A stretch of DNA of 6,100 nucleotides. It comes from Alistipes sp. (GTDB taxonomy: Bacteria > Bacteroidota > Bacteroidia > Bacteroidales > Rikenellaceae). Below, in pieces: positions 1-5,595 of this stretch. A program made the translations under genes and the position numbers. Where the stretch lies: NCBI GenBank assembly GCA_017384185.1, contig JAFNUH010000079.1, positions 1 through 6,100 on the forward strand, in the 5' to 3' direction. The first letter of the stretch is position 1. Every line of letters starts with the position of its first letter. The notes under the pieces were generated by a model. That model saw only the letters and a program-made list of their open reading frames with translations. It had not been told where the DNA came from and searched no databases.

Positions 1-755
1 AGTCTATTCAAGTTGCGAATATAGTCATCTAAACACGAAAATTCCAAATCTATATGGAATAAATAGTGCCACGGCTCGCTTGGAATTGGGTATGACTGCA
101 ATTTTGAGAGGTTAATACCCTCTAGACAGCTCAGTGCCCTGAGTAGTGAACCCTCCTCGTGGTTGGTCTTAAAGTATAGCGACGCCTTGTTCACATCAGG
201 GGCAATGTTGTGGTCGTAGCGCTTGAGGACCATAAAACGAGTGTAGTTGCTCTTTATGGTGTTAATCTCGGGTGCGATAATCTTCAGCCCGTACATCTCA
301 GCCGCCAACTCGCTGGCGATAGCTGCCGTGTGACGCAGACCCTTCTCAGCGATATGCTTGGCGCTGAGGGCTGTATCATCGCTCTCGATAAGTTTCCAAT
401 TATGCTCATCGAGATAATCTACGCACTGCAACAGAGCCATCGAGTGCGACTCTACCTCCTGAATATCCTCCAGCTCCACATCGGGTAGCACCATCAAATT
501 TTGCTTGATGGGGAGATATACCTCGCCCGCCACTTGCAGGTTCTCGTCCTGCAAGATGCTGTAATTTGGGATGATGGAGCCTGCAATAGAGTTCTCTATC
601 GCCATCAAACCCATATAAGCATCGCCACGCTTTACCGACGTAGCTACGGCTCGGAACGTGTCGCAGGGCAGAATCTCTATATCACGACCGAAATAGAGGT
701 TTGCTGCTATATGGTGGAAACTACCTTCGTAGCCCTGTATTGCTATTCTCTTCAT
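1..755 (-). CDS. pheA: Prephenate dehydratase with C-terminal ACT domain, 3' end cut off by the window edge
   Basis: The reading frame opens with ATG at 755 and stays open for 251 codons to the left edge, so it is partial; family members are about 280 residues, so roughly 30 are missing. The enzyme converts prephenate to phenylpyruvate in cytoplasmic phenylalanine synthesis. Seen directly: an N-terminal IAIQGYEGSFHHIAA segment (residues 4-18), the ENSIAGS substrate-site motif (54-60) and the NYTRF motif (170-174) whose Thr-Arg-Phe is the conserved catalytic signature. A C-terminal ACT-type segment from about 192 follows (GSLLRALSCLEGINLSKLQS near 202-221, then WHYLF), which in the family binds phenylalanine for feedback inhibition. 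There is no fused chorismate mutase at the N terminus. The start is fixed by alignment of the GYxGSF motif near the N terminus and by an attenuator ending only 12 bases upstream. In Bacteroides, pheA is usually followed by an aminotransferase, a DAHP synthase/chorismate mutase and tyrA; that is expectation, not seen here. Confidence 0.95.
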   Translation of the reverse strand, partial: MKRIAIQGYEGSFHHIAANLYFGRDIEILPCDTFRAVATSVKRGDAYMGLMAIENSIAGSIIPNYSILQDENLQVAGEVYLPIKQNLMVLPDVELEDIQEVESHSMALLQCVDYLDEHNWKLIESDDTALSAKHIAEKGLRHTAAIASELAAEMYGLKIIAPEINTIKSNYTRFMVLKRYDHNIAPDVNKASLYFKTNHEEGSLLRALSCLEGINLSKLQSYPIPSEPWHYLFHIDLEFSCLDDYIRNLNR

Positions 756-767
756 TGTCGTAGGACT

Positions 768-802
768 AAAAAATCCTGACCACACTCGTGCGGTCAGGAT
801 TT
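768..802 (-). terminator. Attenuator: intrinsic terminator in the pheA leader
   Basis: On the minus strand, AAATCCTGACC (802-792) and GGTCAGGATTT (781-771) form a perfect 11-bp stem around a 10-base loop. The run of T continues to 768, giving six in total. The opposite strand has no T run after the stem, so the terminator works only towards pheA. It ends 12 bases before the pheA ATG, so it must be bypassed for pheA to be expressed. It is the 3:4 hairpin of a classical attenuator. Confidence 0.9.
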
Positions 803-849
803 ATAAACGTATATGAATCACTTCATTTTAACATACGACATCCTGACCG
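791..849 (-). promoter_or_regulatory. Antiterminator pairing (2:3) competing with the pheA terminator
   Basis: Minus-strand CGGTCAGGAT at 849-840, inside the end of the leader peptide frame, is perfectly complementary over 10 bases to ATCCTGACCG at 800-791, which is the 5' arm of the terminator. The two pairings cannot coexist. The 39-base spacer carries its own small hairpin (826-813: ATGAA, GTGA loop, TTCAT) that could bring the two arms together. A ribosome reaching the stop codon at 828-830 would cover much of the 840-849 arm and so favour termination. A ribosome stalled on the Phe/Tyr codons (858-884) would leave it free. The pairing is seen; the mechanism is inferred from enteric attenuators. 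Confidence 0.85.
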
Positions 850-896
850 TTCGCACGGTAAAAGTAAAATCGCTTATAGAAAAAGTGGTTCATCAT
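828..896 (-). CDS. pheL: Leader peptide of the pheA attenuator (22 aa, Phe/Tyr rich)
   Basis: A 23-codon frame starts at ATG 896 (a second in-frame ATG follows at 893) and ends with TAA at 828-830. It encodes MMN, then HFFYKRFYFYR, then ANGQDVVC. Residues 5-13 hold four Phe and three Tyr in nine positions. The frame lies between a good promoter and the attenuator hairpins, and its last third overlaps the 5' arm of the antiterminator. This is the arrangement of E. coli pheL and trpL, where ribosome stalling at codons for the scarce amino acid selects the antiterminator. The peptide itself probably has no function. The mix of Phe and Tyr codons suggests that charging of both tRNAs is sensed. 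It is too short for ordinary gene callers. Which of the two ATGs is used cannot be decided; upstream TAGAGAATT is only a weak ribosome-binding sequence, as is normal in this phylum. Confidence 0.88.
   Translation of the reverse strand: MMNHFFYKRFYFYRANGQDVVC
846..859 (-). promoter_or_regulatory. Anti-antiterminator / pause hairpin (1:2) in the pheA leader
   Basis: Minus-strand ACCGT (859-855), loop GCGA, ACGGT (850-846): a 5-bp stem closed by a GNRA-type tetraloop. Its 3' arm overlaps the antiterminator arm (840-849) by four bases and its 5' arm begins within the last Tyr codon (858-860). A ribosome stalled on the FYFY codons would sit on the 5' arm and block this hairpin, freeing the antiterminator. 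In enteric attenuators the equivalent hairpin also pauses RNA polymerase until the ribosome catches up. Confidence 0.7.
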
Positions 897-915
897 ATAA
901 TTCTCTACATATTTC

Positions 916-930
916 GCCCCAAGCGGGGGC
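916..930 (-). other. GC-rich hairpin at the 5' end of the pheA leader RNA
   Basis: Minus-strand GCCCC, loop CGCTT, GGGGC: a 5-bp all-GC stem in otherwise AT-rich sequence. It lies within the first bases of the predicted transcript and 20 bases before the leader peptide ATG. It may protect the RNA 5' end or help present the start codon. It has no T run, so it is not a terminator. Confidence 0.45.
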
Positions 931-942
931 ATATTCCGATTA

Positions 943-974
943 CAAATATATCGTAATTTGGTGAGAAATCAAAA
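943..974 (-). promoter_or_regulatory. Bacteroidota-type promoter for pheL-pheA
   Basis: On the minus strand, TTTTG (974-970) is followed after 19 bases by TATATTTG (950-943), an exact match to the Bacteroidota -7 consensus TAnnTTTG with the usual spacing to a -33 TTG/TTTG. Transcription would begin near 936-938, about 40 bases before the leader peptide start at 896. The promoter lies only about 45 bases beyond the anSME stop codon. Confidence 0.8.
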
Positions 975-1016
975 TTCTTTTTGGATAATTTTTGTGAAAA
1001 CTGCTATCGGCTTGCC

Positions 1017-2249
1017 TTACTCATTATCTTTTGCCCACTGCATAACATTTGCGGGCGCTCTGCCTGCCGCCAGCTCCCGTTTCATAAAATCCATATAGGG
1101 AGCAGCGTGGTCAAAGAAACGATAATACCCCTCGCATAGGTAGTTTAGCCCTGCTTCGCCATCTGCCTCTACGAAGCGGTTGCGGGGGCACTCGCCGTGA
1201 CAAGCAAATTCGTAGCGGCATTTACGGCAACGAGAGTGCAGACCCTTGTATTTCATCGCTCCAAATGCCTGCTGTCGCTGGCTGTACATCATCTCCGAGA
1301 GCGACTTCTCGCAGATATTGCCTAATTTGTACTCCGGAAAGACAAAGTGGTCGCACGAATATACATCGCCATTGTACTCCATTACGGCAGCGTGTCCGCA
1401 GTAGCTATTGAGCGTACACAACCCCGGTTGTTCGCCCACCCAATTGGCGAGCGTAGAGTCGAAAATCTGGATAAACATCTCCCCGACATCGTTCCTTACC
1501 CACTCGTCAAAGACCCCGCAGAGAAAATCACCCCACTGCTTGGGTGTAACAGAGAAGTCTGCCATCTCGCCCCCGTCATCTCTGCCCGATGCGAGTTGCA
1601 GACCGTCACCACGCTCCATTGTGCGCTCCACGACGGGTGTGAATTGCAGATAACGACACCCCAGCTCGTCACGGAAGAAGCGGTAGAAGTCCAGCGGATA
1701 GTCGGCATTAAAGTCGTTGACCACAGCCATAGCATTCCACTCTACGCCGTAACGATTCAGTAGGCGTATGCCTCGCACAACATCCTTGAACGATGGGCGA
1801 CCTGCCTTATTTCGGCGGAACTCGTCGTGAAACTCCTCAGGACCATCAATCGAGATACCCACCAGGAAGTTGTTTTTGCGGAAAAACTCGCACCACTTCT
1901 CGTTTATGAGCGTGCCGTTGGTCTGTATGCTATTTACTATGGTGCGCCCTGCGGCATACTTCTTTTGCAGCTCCAGCGCACGACGATAGAAGGCGATGGG
2001 TCGCATCAGCGGCTCACCTCCGTGCCAGGTGAAATATACTTCGAGTGTTGTCTGCGAATGGATATACTCCGAGATGTATCGCTCCAGCACCTCGTCACTC
2101 ATCAGCGTGCGGGGCGTAGAGTCGTAGAGTGCCGCCTTCTCGAGGTAGTAGCAGTACTCACAAGCCAAATTGCAAGCCGCTCCAACGGGCTTTGCCATAA
2201 CGTAGAGCGGCCTTGCAAAGGGCATTATAATTGGACTTTTCTCCTCCAC
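1017..2249 (-). CDS. chuR: Anaerobic sulfatase-maturating enzyme (radical SAM, SPASM domain)
   Basis: This cytoplasmic enzyme converts the active-site Ser or Cys of sulfatases to formylglycine using S-adenosylmethionine and three [4Fe-4S] clusters. Of 410 residues, C26, C30 and C33 form the radical SAM CxxxCxxC site (CNLACEYCYY). HGGEP (76-80), QTNG (109-112) and SIDGP (133-137) are typical of the anSME branch. The SPASM region carries eight cysteines (C278, C284, C299, C341, C344, C350, C354, C372) spaced as in anSME for two auxiliary clusters, and C299-D300 corresponds to the catalytic Asp of the Clostridium enzyme. Length matches the Bacteroides thetaiotaomicron enzyme (chuR, about 410). 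The frame begins with GTG at 2249, four bases after the sulfatase stop. An ATG at 2225 (MPFARPLYV) is a reasonable alternative, since the GGAGG at 2247-2243 lies rather far upstream of it (17 bases). It is the last gene of the nitroreductase-sulfatase operon. No convincing terminator hairpin follows the stop. Confidence 0.95.
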   Translation of the reverse strand: MEEKSPIIMPFARPLYVMAKPVGAACNLACEYCYYLEKAALYDSTPRTLMSDEVLERYISEYIHSQTTLEVYFTWHGGEPLMRPIAFYRRALELQKKYAAGRTIVNSIQTNGTLINEKWCEFFRKNNFLVGISIDGPEEFHDEFRRNKAGRPSFKDVVRGIRLLNRYGVEWNAMAVVNDFNADYPLDFYRFFRDELGCRYLQFTPVVERTMERGDGLQLASGRDDGGEMADFSVTPKQWGDFLCGVFDEWVRNDVGEMFIQIFDSTLANWVGEQPGLCTLNSYCGHAAVMEYNGDVYSCDHFVFPEYKLGNICEKSLSEMMYSQRQQAFGAMKYKGLHSRCRKCRYEFACHGECPRNRFVEADGEAGLNYLCEGYYRFFDHAAPYMDFMKRELAAGRAPANVMQWAKDNE

Positions 2250-2253
2250 TATC

Positions 2254-3825
2254 TTACTTTTGTGCTTGTGCGAATCGGATAGGGTCGTCGTACTGCTCCT
2301 GCAGACGCTTCAACTCCTCCATCAACTCCTTGGTTATCTGGTCGTAACCCTCCTTGCCGTAGAGGTTGTTCAACTCCTTAGGATCCTCCTGCAGGTCGTA
2401 CAACTCCCAAACGTCGATGTCGTTGTAGAAGTGAATGAGCTTGTAGCGCTCGGTGCGCACGCCATAGTGACGCTTAACCATATGTACGGCGGGGAACTCG
2501 TAGTAGTGGTAGTAGAGTGACTTACGCCACGTTGCGGGCTTCTCGCCCTTGAGCAACGGCACGATTGACTCACCGTGAATATCCTCGGGAACCTCTACGC
2601 CTGCCAACTCTAGGAATGTGGGTGCGTAGTCGATGTTCTGTACCATCTCCTCGATGTCGCCCTTGCGCTCGAAGTCGTCTGGAAGGCTCATAACAAGCGG
2701 TGTGCGGAACGACTCCTCGTACATAAAGCGCTTGTCGAACCAGCCGTGCTCGCCCATATAGAATCCCTGGTCTGAGGTGTAAACAACCAACGTGTTCTCC
2801 TTCAAGCCGTTTGCCTCCAGGTAATCGAGTACACGACCTACGTTGTCGTCAACCGACTTTACAACCTTGGCGTAGTCACGCATATAGCGCTGGAACTTCC
2901 ACTCTGCCAGGTCGTTACCCTGCGGATTCTTAGCGTAGAAGTCATCAGTTATTTTGCTGTAAAACTCATCGTATACGGCTTTCTCCTCTGGCGTAAGGCG
3001 GCTAACAGCATATTTATACGAACGGTAGTCACGTGACTTCTCATCCTTGGGGATAATCTTGTTGTCGGCAACGAGCTTCATATCCTTGGCGATGCTCATC
3101 TCCTGAGCCTGTGCCGCCACACGACCCTCGTACGTGTCGTAGAATGTGTCGGGGATGGGGAATGTTGTATCCTCATACTCGTTGAGATACTTCAGGTCGG
3201 GTTGCCATTCACGGTGGCACGCCTTATGGTGGATAAGTATGCAGAAGGGTTTCTCCTTATCACGCTCGTCAAGCCATTTTAGGCTCTTGTCCGTAATAAG
3301 GTCCGAAATATAACCTTCGTTGCGCAGTGTGTCCTGCGGGGTTATGAAGCGAGGATTGTAGTAGTCGCCCTGCCCAGGGATAATCTCCCAATAGTCGAAG
3401 CCCGTAGGAGCACTCTTCAGGTGCCATTTGCCCACAACGGCAGTCTGATAACCTGCCGCCTGCAATAGCTTGGGGAAGGTCTGCTGCGATGAGTCGAATA
3501 CCGTGCCTGGCTCATTGTCAGCAAAGCCATTTGCGTGGCTGTGCTTACCGGTAATCATACAAGCTCGGCTAGGACCACTTAGCGAGTTGGCAACAAAGCT
3601 GTTTGTAAATCGCACACCATCCTCGGCAATGCGGTCGAGGTTGGGCGTGTGGACATAACGACGGTCGTAGCAACTCATCATCTGAGCTGTGTGGTCGTCG
3701 GTCATAATATATACAATATTGTATGGACCTTGTGGCTCTGCCTGCTTTGGTGCGCACGATGGCAACGATGCCACGGCAGCAGCTCCCGTCAGGGAGTAGA
3801 AAAGTTTTGTGTTAAGGTTTTTCAT
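2254..3825 (-). CDS. Secreted sulfatase lipoprotein, Ser-type, family S1 (GlcNAc-6-sulfatase-like)
   Basis: A 523-residue formylglycine sulfatase that should hydrolyse sulfate esters of a glycan outside the cytoplasm. The N terminus is a lipoprotein signal (charged start, hydrophobic stretch 8-20, lipobox LPSC with Cys24). Catalytic features: Asp43-Asp44 (MTDDHT) for calcium; the signature SGPSRACMITG with Ser83 as the residue oxidised to formylglycine and Arg87; Lys94 and His96; GKWH with Lys133 and His135; and SDQGFYMGEHGWFDKR with Asp352, Gln353 and Lys365. The C-terminal subdomain (about 430-515) has HYGVRTERYKLI and WELYDLQEDP, as in the DUF4976-type tail. The SDQGFYMGEHGWFDKR and RHYGVRTERYKL patterns recall subfamily S1_11 (N-acetylglucosamine-6-O-sulfatases of Bacteroides), but the true substrate is unproven. 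The Ser nucleophile requires an anSME rather than an aerobic FGE, and one lies four bases downstream. It starts 20 bases after the nitroreductase stop. Confidence 0.93.
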   Translation of the reverse strand: MKNLNTKLFYSLTGAAAVASLPSCAPKQAEPQGPYNIVYIMTDDHTAQMMSCYDRRYVHTPNLDRIAEDGVRFTNSFVANSLSGPSRACMITGKHSHANGFADNEPGTVFDSSQQTFPKLLQAAGYQTAVVGKWHLKSAPTGFDYWEIIPGQGDYYNPRFITPQDTLRNEGYISDLITDKSLKWLDERDKEKPFCILIHHKACHREWQPDLKYLNEYEDTTFPIPDTFYDTYEGRVAAQAQEMSIAKDMKLVADNKIIPKDEKSRDYRSYKYAVSRLTPEEKAVYDEFYSKITDDFYAKNPQGNDLAEWKFQRYMRDYAKVVKSVDDNVGRVLDYLEANGLKENTLVVYTSDQGFYMGEHGWFDKRFMYEESFRTPLVMSLPDDFERKGDIEEMVQNIDYAPTFLELAGVEVPEDIHGESIVPLLKGEKPATWRKSLYYHYYEFPAVHMVKRHYGVRTERYKLIHFYNDIDVWELYDLQEDPKELNNLYGKEGYDQITKELMEELKRLQEQYDDPIRFAQAQK

Positions 3826-3845
3826 TGGTCAAGGTTTTATGGTTA

Positions 3846-4487
3846 TTACTCTATATATTTTATTACATCTTTGTTGCGAGGTTTCGCCTCGGGTGCCTCA
3901 TCTGCGTAGCCGATACCGATGCAGATAAGCGGCTCATACCCTTCGCTAAATGCGAGTGATTTGAGCAGTGGCTCGCCTGCGGGTTGCAGGAAGAAGCCGA
4001 TAGGACCACCCATACATACCGTTCCCAAACCCAGCGACTGCGCCGCCAGCATCATATTCTCTGCCATTAGTCCACAATCTACGGGGGTGTATTTACCACT
4101 CTTGCAGCCGATGAAAATCACAACGGGAGCGTTGCGGAACATATTTTTGAACGAGGGGTCTGCCATACTCTTCTCGGCGGGAGTACCCTTTGCTGCGAGT
4201 TTGTACGCCTCGGTAGCCTTCTCAATCCACTCCTTAGACTCCACGACACGCACCTCCCACTGCTGGGCATTCATAGCATTGGGGGCGTTGATGCCACACT
4301 CTACCACCTGCTCCAACAATTCACGAGGCACAGCCTGGTCTTTGTATGCACGCACGCTACGACGTGCCATAATATTCTCAATTACGGGATTCTTACACTC
4401 CTTGCAACACTCTGTCTGTGCGGGTTGGTTGTTAGTGCAACCAATAGATGCCACGAAGATGGCAGCCGCAAAAAGAAACTTTCTCAT
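3846..4487 (-). CDS. Nitroreductase-family flavoprotein with lipoprotein signal
   Basis: A 213-residue member of the FMN-dependent nitroreductase family, which reduces nitro groups, quinones or flavins with NAD(P)H; the substrate here is unknown. Seen: ARRSVRAYKD (41-50), the phosphate-binding Arg cluster of the family; INAPNAMNAQQWEV (66-79), where the usual Ser of the PSxxN motif is Asn; PVVIFIG (121-127); GLMAENMMLAAQSLGLGTVCMG (139-160), the central helix and flavin loop; and a C-terminal RNKDVIKYIE with the conserved basic residue. The first 17 residues form a lipoprotein signal ending in ASIGC (Cys17), so the protein is predicted to be exported and lipid-anchored, which is unusual for a flavoprotein of this family. 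Right after the linker comes CCKEC (27-31), a possible metal or disulfide site. It is the first gene of the operon with the sulfatase and anSME, with a promoter at 4517-4524. Confidence 0.9.
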   Translation of the reverse strand: MRKFLFAAAIFVASIGCTNNQPAQTECCKECKNPVIENIMARRSVRAYKDQAVPRELLEQVVECGINAPNAMNAQQWEVRVVESKEWIEKATEAYKLAAKGTPAEKSMADPSFKNMFRNAPVVIFIGCKSGKYTPVDCGLMAENMMLAAQSLGLGTVCMGGPIGFFLQPAGEPLLKSLAFSEGYEPLICIGIGYADEAPEAKPRNKDVIKYIE

Positions 4488-4516
4488 ATATTTTTGTTTT
4501 AAGGTTTTCCCAAAAA

Positions 4517-4524
4517 CAAATATA
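4517..4524 (-). promoter_or_regulatory. -7 element of the nitroreductase-sulfatase-anSME operon
   Basis: Minus-strand TATATTTG, an exact TAnnTTTG match, lies 29 bases upstream of the nitroreductase ATG, giving a start site near 4510 and a leader of about 23 bases. No clear TTG/TTTG is found at the expected -33 position (around 4544-4548), so the promoter may be weak or need an activator. Confidence 0.6.
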
Positions 4525-4540
4525 CAAAAAAATGAGATAT

Positions 4541-4570
4541 TATACTGATGCTTTTGGGGAAAAGAGTATA
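4541..4570. promoter_or_regulatory. Interrupted inverted repeat between divergent promoters, candidate operator
   Basis: TATACT (4541-4546) is mirrored by AGTATA (4565-4570), and inside them CTTTT (4551-4555) is mirrored by AAAAG (4560-4564) around GGGG. This gives an 11-bp inverted repeat interrupted only by GATG on one side. It covers the -33 element of the plus-strand gene and lies upstream of the minus-strand -7 element. AT-rich sequence makes chance symmetry possible, so the operator call is tentative. Confidence 0.3.
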
Positions 4571-4584
4571 TTTCGTTATATTTA
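4553..4584 (+). promoter_or_regulatory. Promoter of the GH43-like gene
   Basis: TTTG (4553-4556), 20 bases, then TATATTTA (4577-4584), a one-mismatch fit to TAnnTTTG. A second TATATTTC at 4568-4575 is a less well-placed alternative. Transcription would start near 4590, about 24 bases before the ATG at 4614. This placement also argues against translation starting at the earlier ATG at 4548. Confidence 0.55.
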
Positions 4585-4613
4585 CTATCTCTTTATCCCG
4601 AAAACCTAATACT

Positions 4614-5591
4614 ATGAAAAGAATCCTATGCCTATTGATTTTGTGCTGTTGCCTTGCTGTGGCGAATGCTCAAGCACCACGTATGATGTATGGCGATGCC
4701 GACCGTACGGGACGTCCATTTAGTAAAGATCCCTACGTGATAAATTATGGCGGACGATACCTTATGTATTACACCATCCCGAGCAAGAAGGGCGACCCCA
4801 CAATAGGTACGTCGGTAGGTATTGCCGAGAGCCGAGATCTTACGCATTGGCAGAAGGTCGGCGAGATAACGGCTGCCTCTATGCACGATAGCGAAAATAA
4901 AGGATTGGCAGCCCCAGGATTTTTGGTGCGAGACGGAGTGATACATATGTTCTATCAGAACTATCCAAAGGATGGCTCACTATGTGCTATATGTCACGCA
5001 ACATCTACGGACGGAATAAACTTCGAGTGTGATACCTCGAATCCTATCTTCCGCCCTACGGGTGAGTGGAATAACGGGCGAGCTATCGATGCCGAAGTTA
5101 TCTTCTTCAAAGGGAGATACTTTTTGTACTATGCTACACGTGACCCTAAGGGCAAGGTGCAGATGCAGGGCGTGGCGACTGCTCCGGCAGATACAGACTT
5201 CAGTCGTGGCGAGTGGAGTATGGCGTGCGATGAATCTATTCTAAAGCCTGAGCTTCAGTGGGAGATGAAGTGTGTCGAGGCGGCATCGGTTATTAGACGA
5301 GGCAAGCGTCTTGTTATGTTCTATGCTGGTGCATATAATAACTCTCCGCAGCAGATTGGTGTGGCTATAAGTAAGGATGGCGTGCATTGGAAGCGTATGT
5401 GGAATGAGCCTTTCCTTGCCAATGGTGCAAAGGGCGAGTGGAATGAGCGAGAGTCGGGACATCCGCACATCTTCACTGATACGGACGGTCGTACATATCT
5501 CTTTTTTCAGGGTAATAAAGAGAAGGGACATTGGTATTTGTCAAATGTAGAGATAGGGTGGAGAGGCAAGAGACCCTACATCAAGAAGTAG
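4614..5591 (+). CDS. Secreted GH43-like five-bladed beta-propeller glycosidase
   Basis: A 325-residue protein with a signal peptide (KR, hydrophobic 4-17, cleavage probably after AVANA at 19), hence periplasmic or exported. The rest reads as a beta-propeller of the GH43/GH32-like clan. Blades repeat a GRYLMYYT / GRYFLYYATRD / KRLVMFYAG strand pattern. S-x-D-x-x-x-W/F turns occur at SRDLTHW (73-79), STDGINF (131-137) and SKDGVHW (253-259). A GH43-type acidic triad can be proposed: Asp39 in SKDPYV as base, Asp159 in AIDAEV as pKa modulator, Glu222 in VEAASV as acid; His283/His285 in GHPHIF may line the site. The exact family and sugar specificity cannot be told from this; members of this clan include arabinofuranosidases, xylosidases and galactosidases. 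The start at 4614 is chosen over an in-frame ATG at 4548 because it leaves a clean signal peptide and a promoter upstream. It is transcribed divergently from the sulfatase operon. Confidence 0.85.
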   Translation: MKRILCLLILCCCLAVANAQAPRMMYGDADRTGRPFSKDPYVINYGGRYLMYYTIPSKKGDPTIGTSVGIAESRDLTHWQKVGEITAASMHDSENKGLAAPGFLVRDGVIHMFYQNYPKDGSLCAICHATSTDGINFECDTSNPIFRPTGEWNNGRAIDAEVIFFKGRYFLYYATRDPKGKVQMQGVATAPADTDFSRGEWSMACDESILKPELQWEMKCVEAASVIRRGKRLVMFYAGAYNNSPQQIGVAISKDGVHWKRMWNEPFLANGAKGEWNERESGHPHIFTDTDGRTYLFFQGNKEKGHWYLSNVEIGWRGKRPYIKK

Positions 5592-5595
5592 AGGC

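Noticed and set aside
210..779. Two 92-codon plus-strand frames at 210-488 and 501-779
   Set aside because: They lie opposite pheA, whose minus-strand frame carries all the prephenate dehydratase motifs; the second also runs into the attenuator hairpin.
771..850. Repeats of the ATCCTGACC / GGTCAGGAT type considered as a mobile element end or CRISPR-like repeat
   Set aside because: Only three arms are present, and their positions are fully explained by alternative attenuator pairing; there are no spacers, transposase or target duplication.
1003..1016. Possible terminator hairpin GGC/GCC just after the anSME stop
   Set aside because: The stem is only 3 bp with a 2-base loop, so it is not stable enough to call.
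1347..2282. Plus-strand open frames opposite anSME (1347-1763, 1827-2282)
   Set aside because: They are antisense shadows of the anSME gene, with no domain and no promoter or start context of their own.
3919..4548. 209-codon plus-strand open frame opposite the nitroreductase gene
   Set aside because: It is antisense to a gene with clear family motifs, shows no recognisable domain, and reads as a mirror of the nitroreductase codons.
4548..4613. In-frame upstream ATG at 4548 extending the GH43-like protein by 22 residues
   Set aside because: The extension covers the likely -33 and -7 promoter elements, and it would bury the clear signal peptide that begins MKRILCLLIL at 4614.
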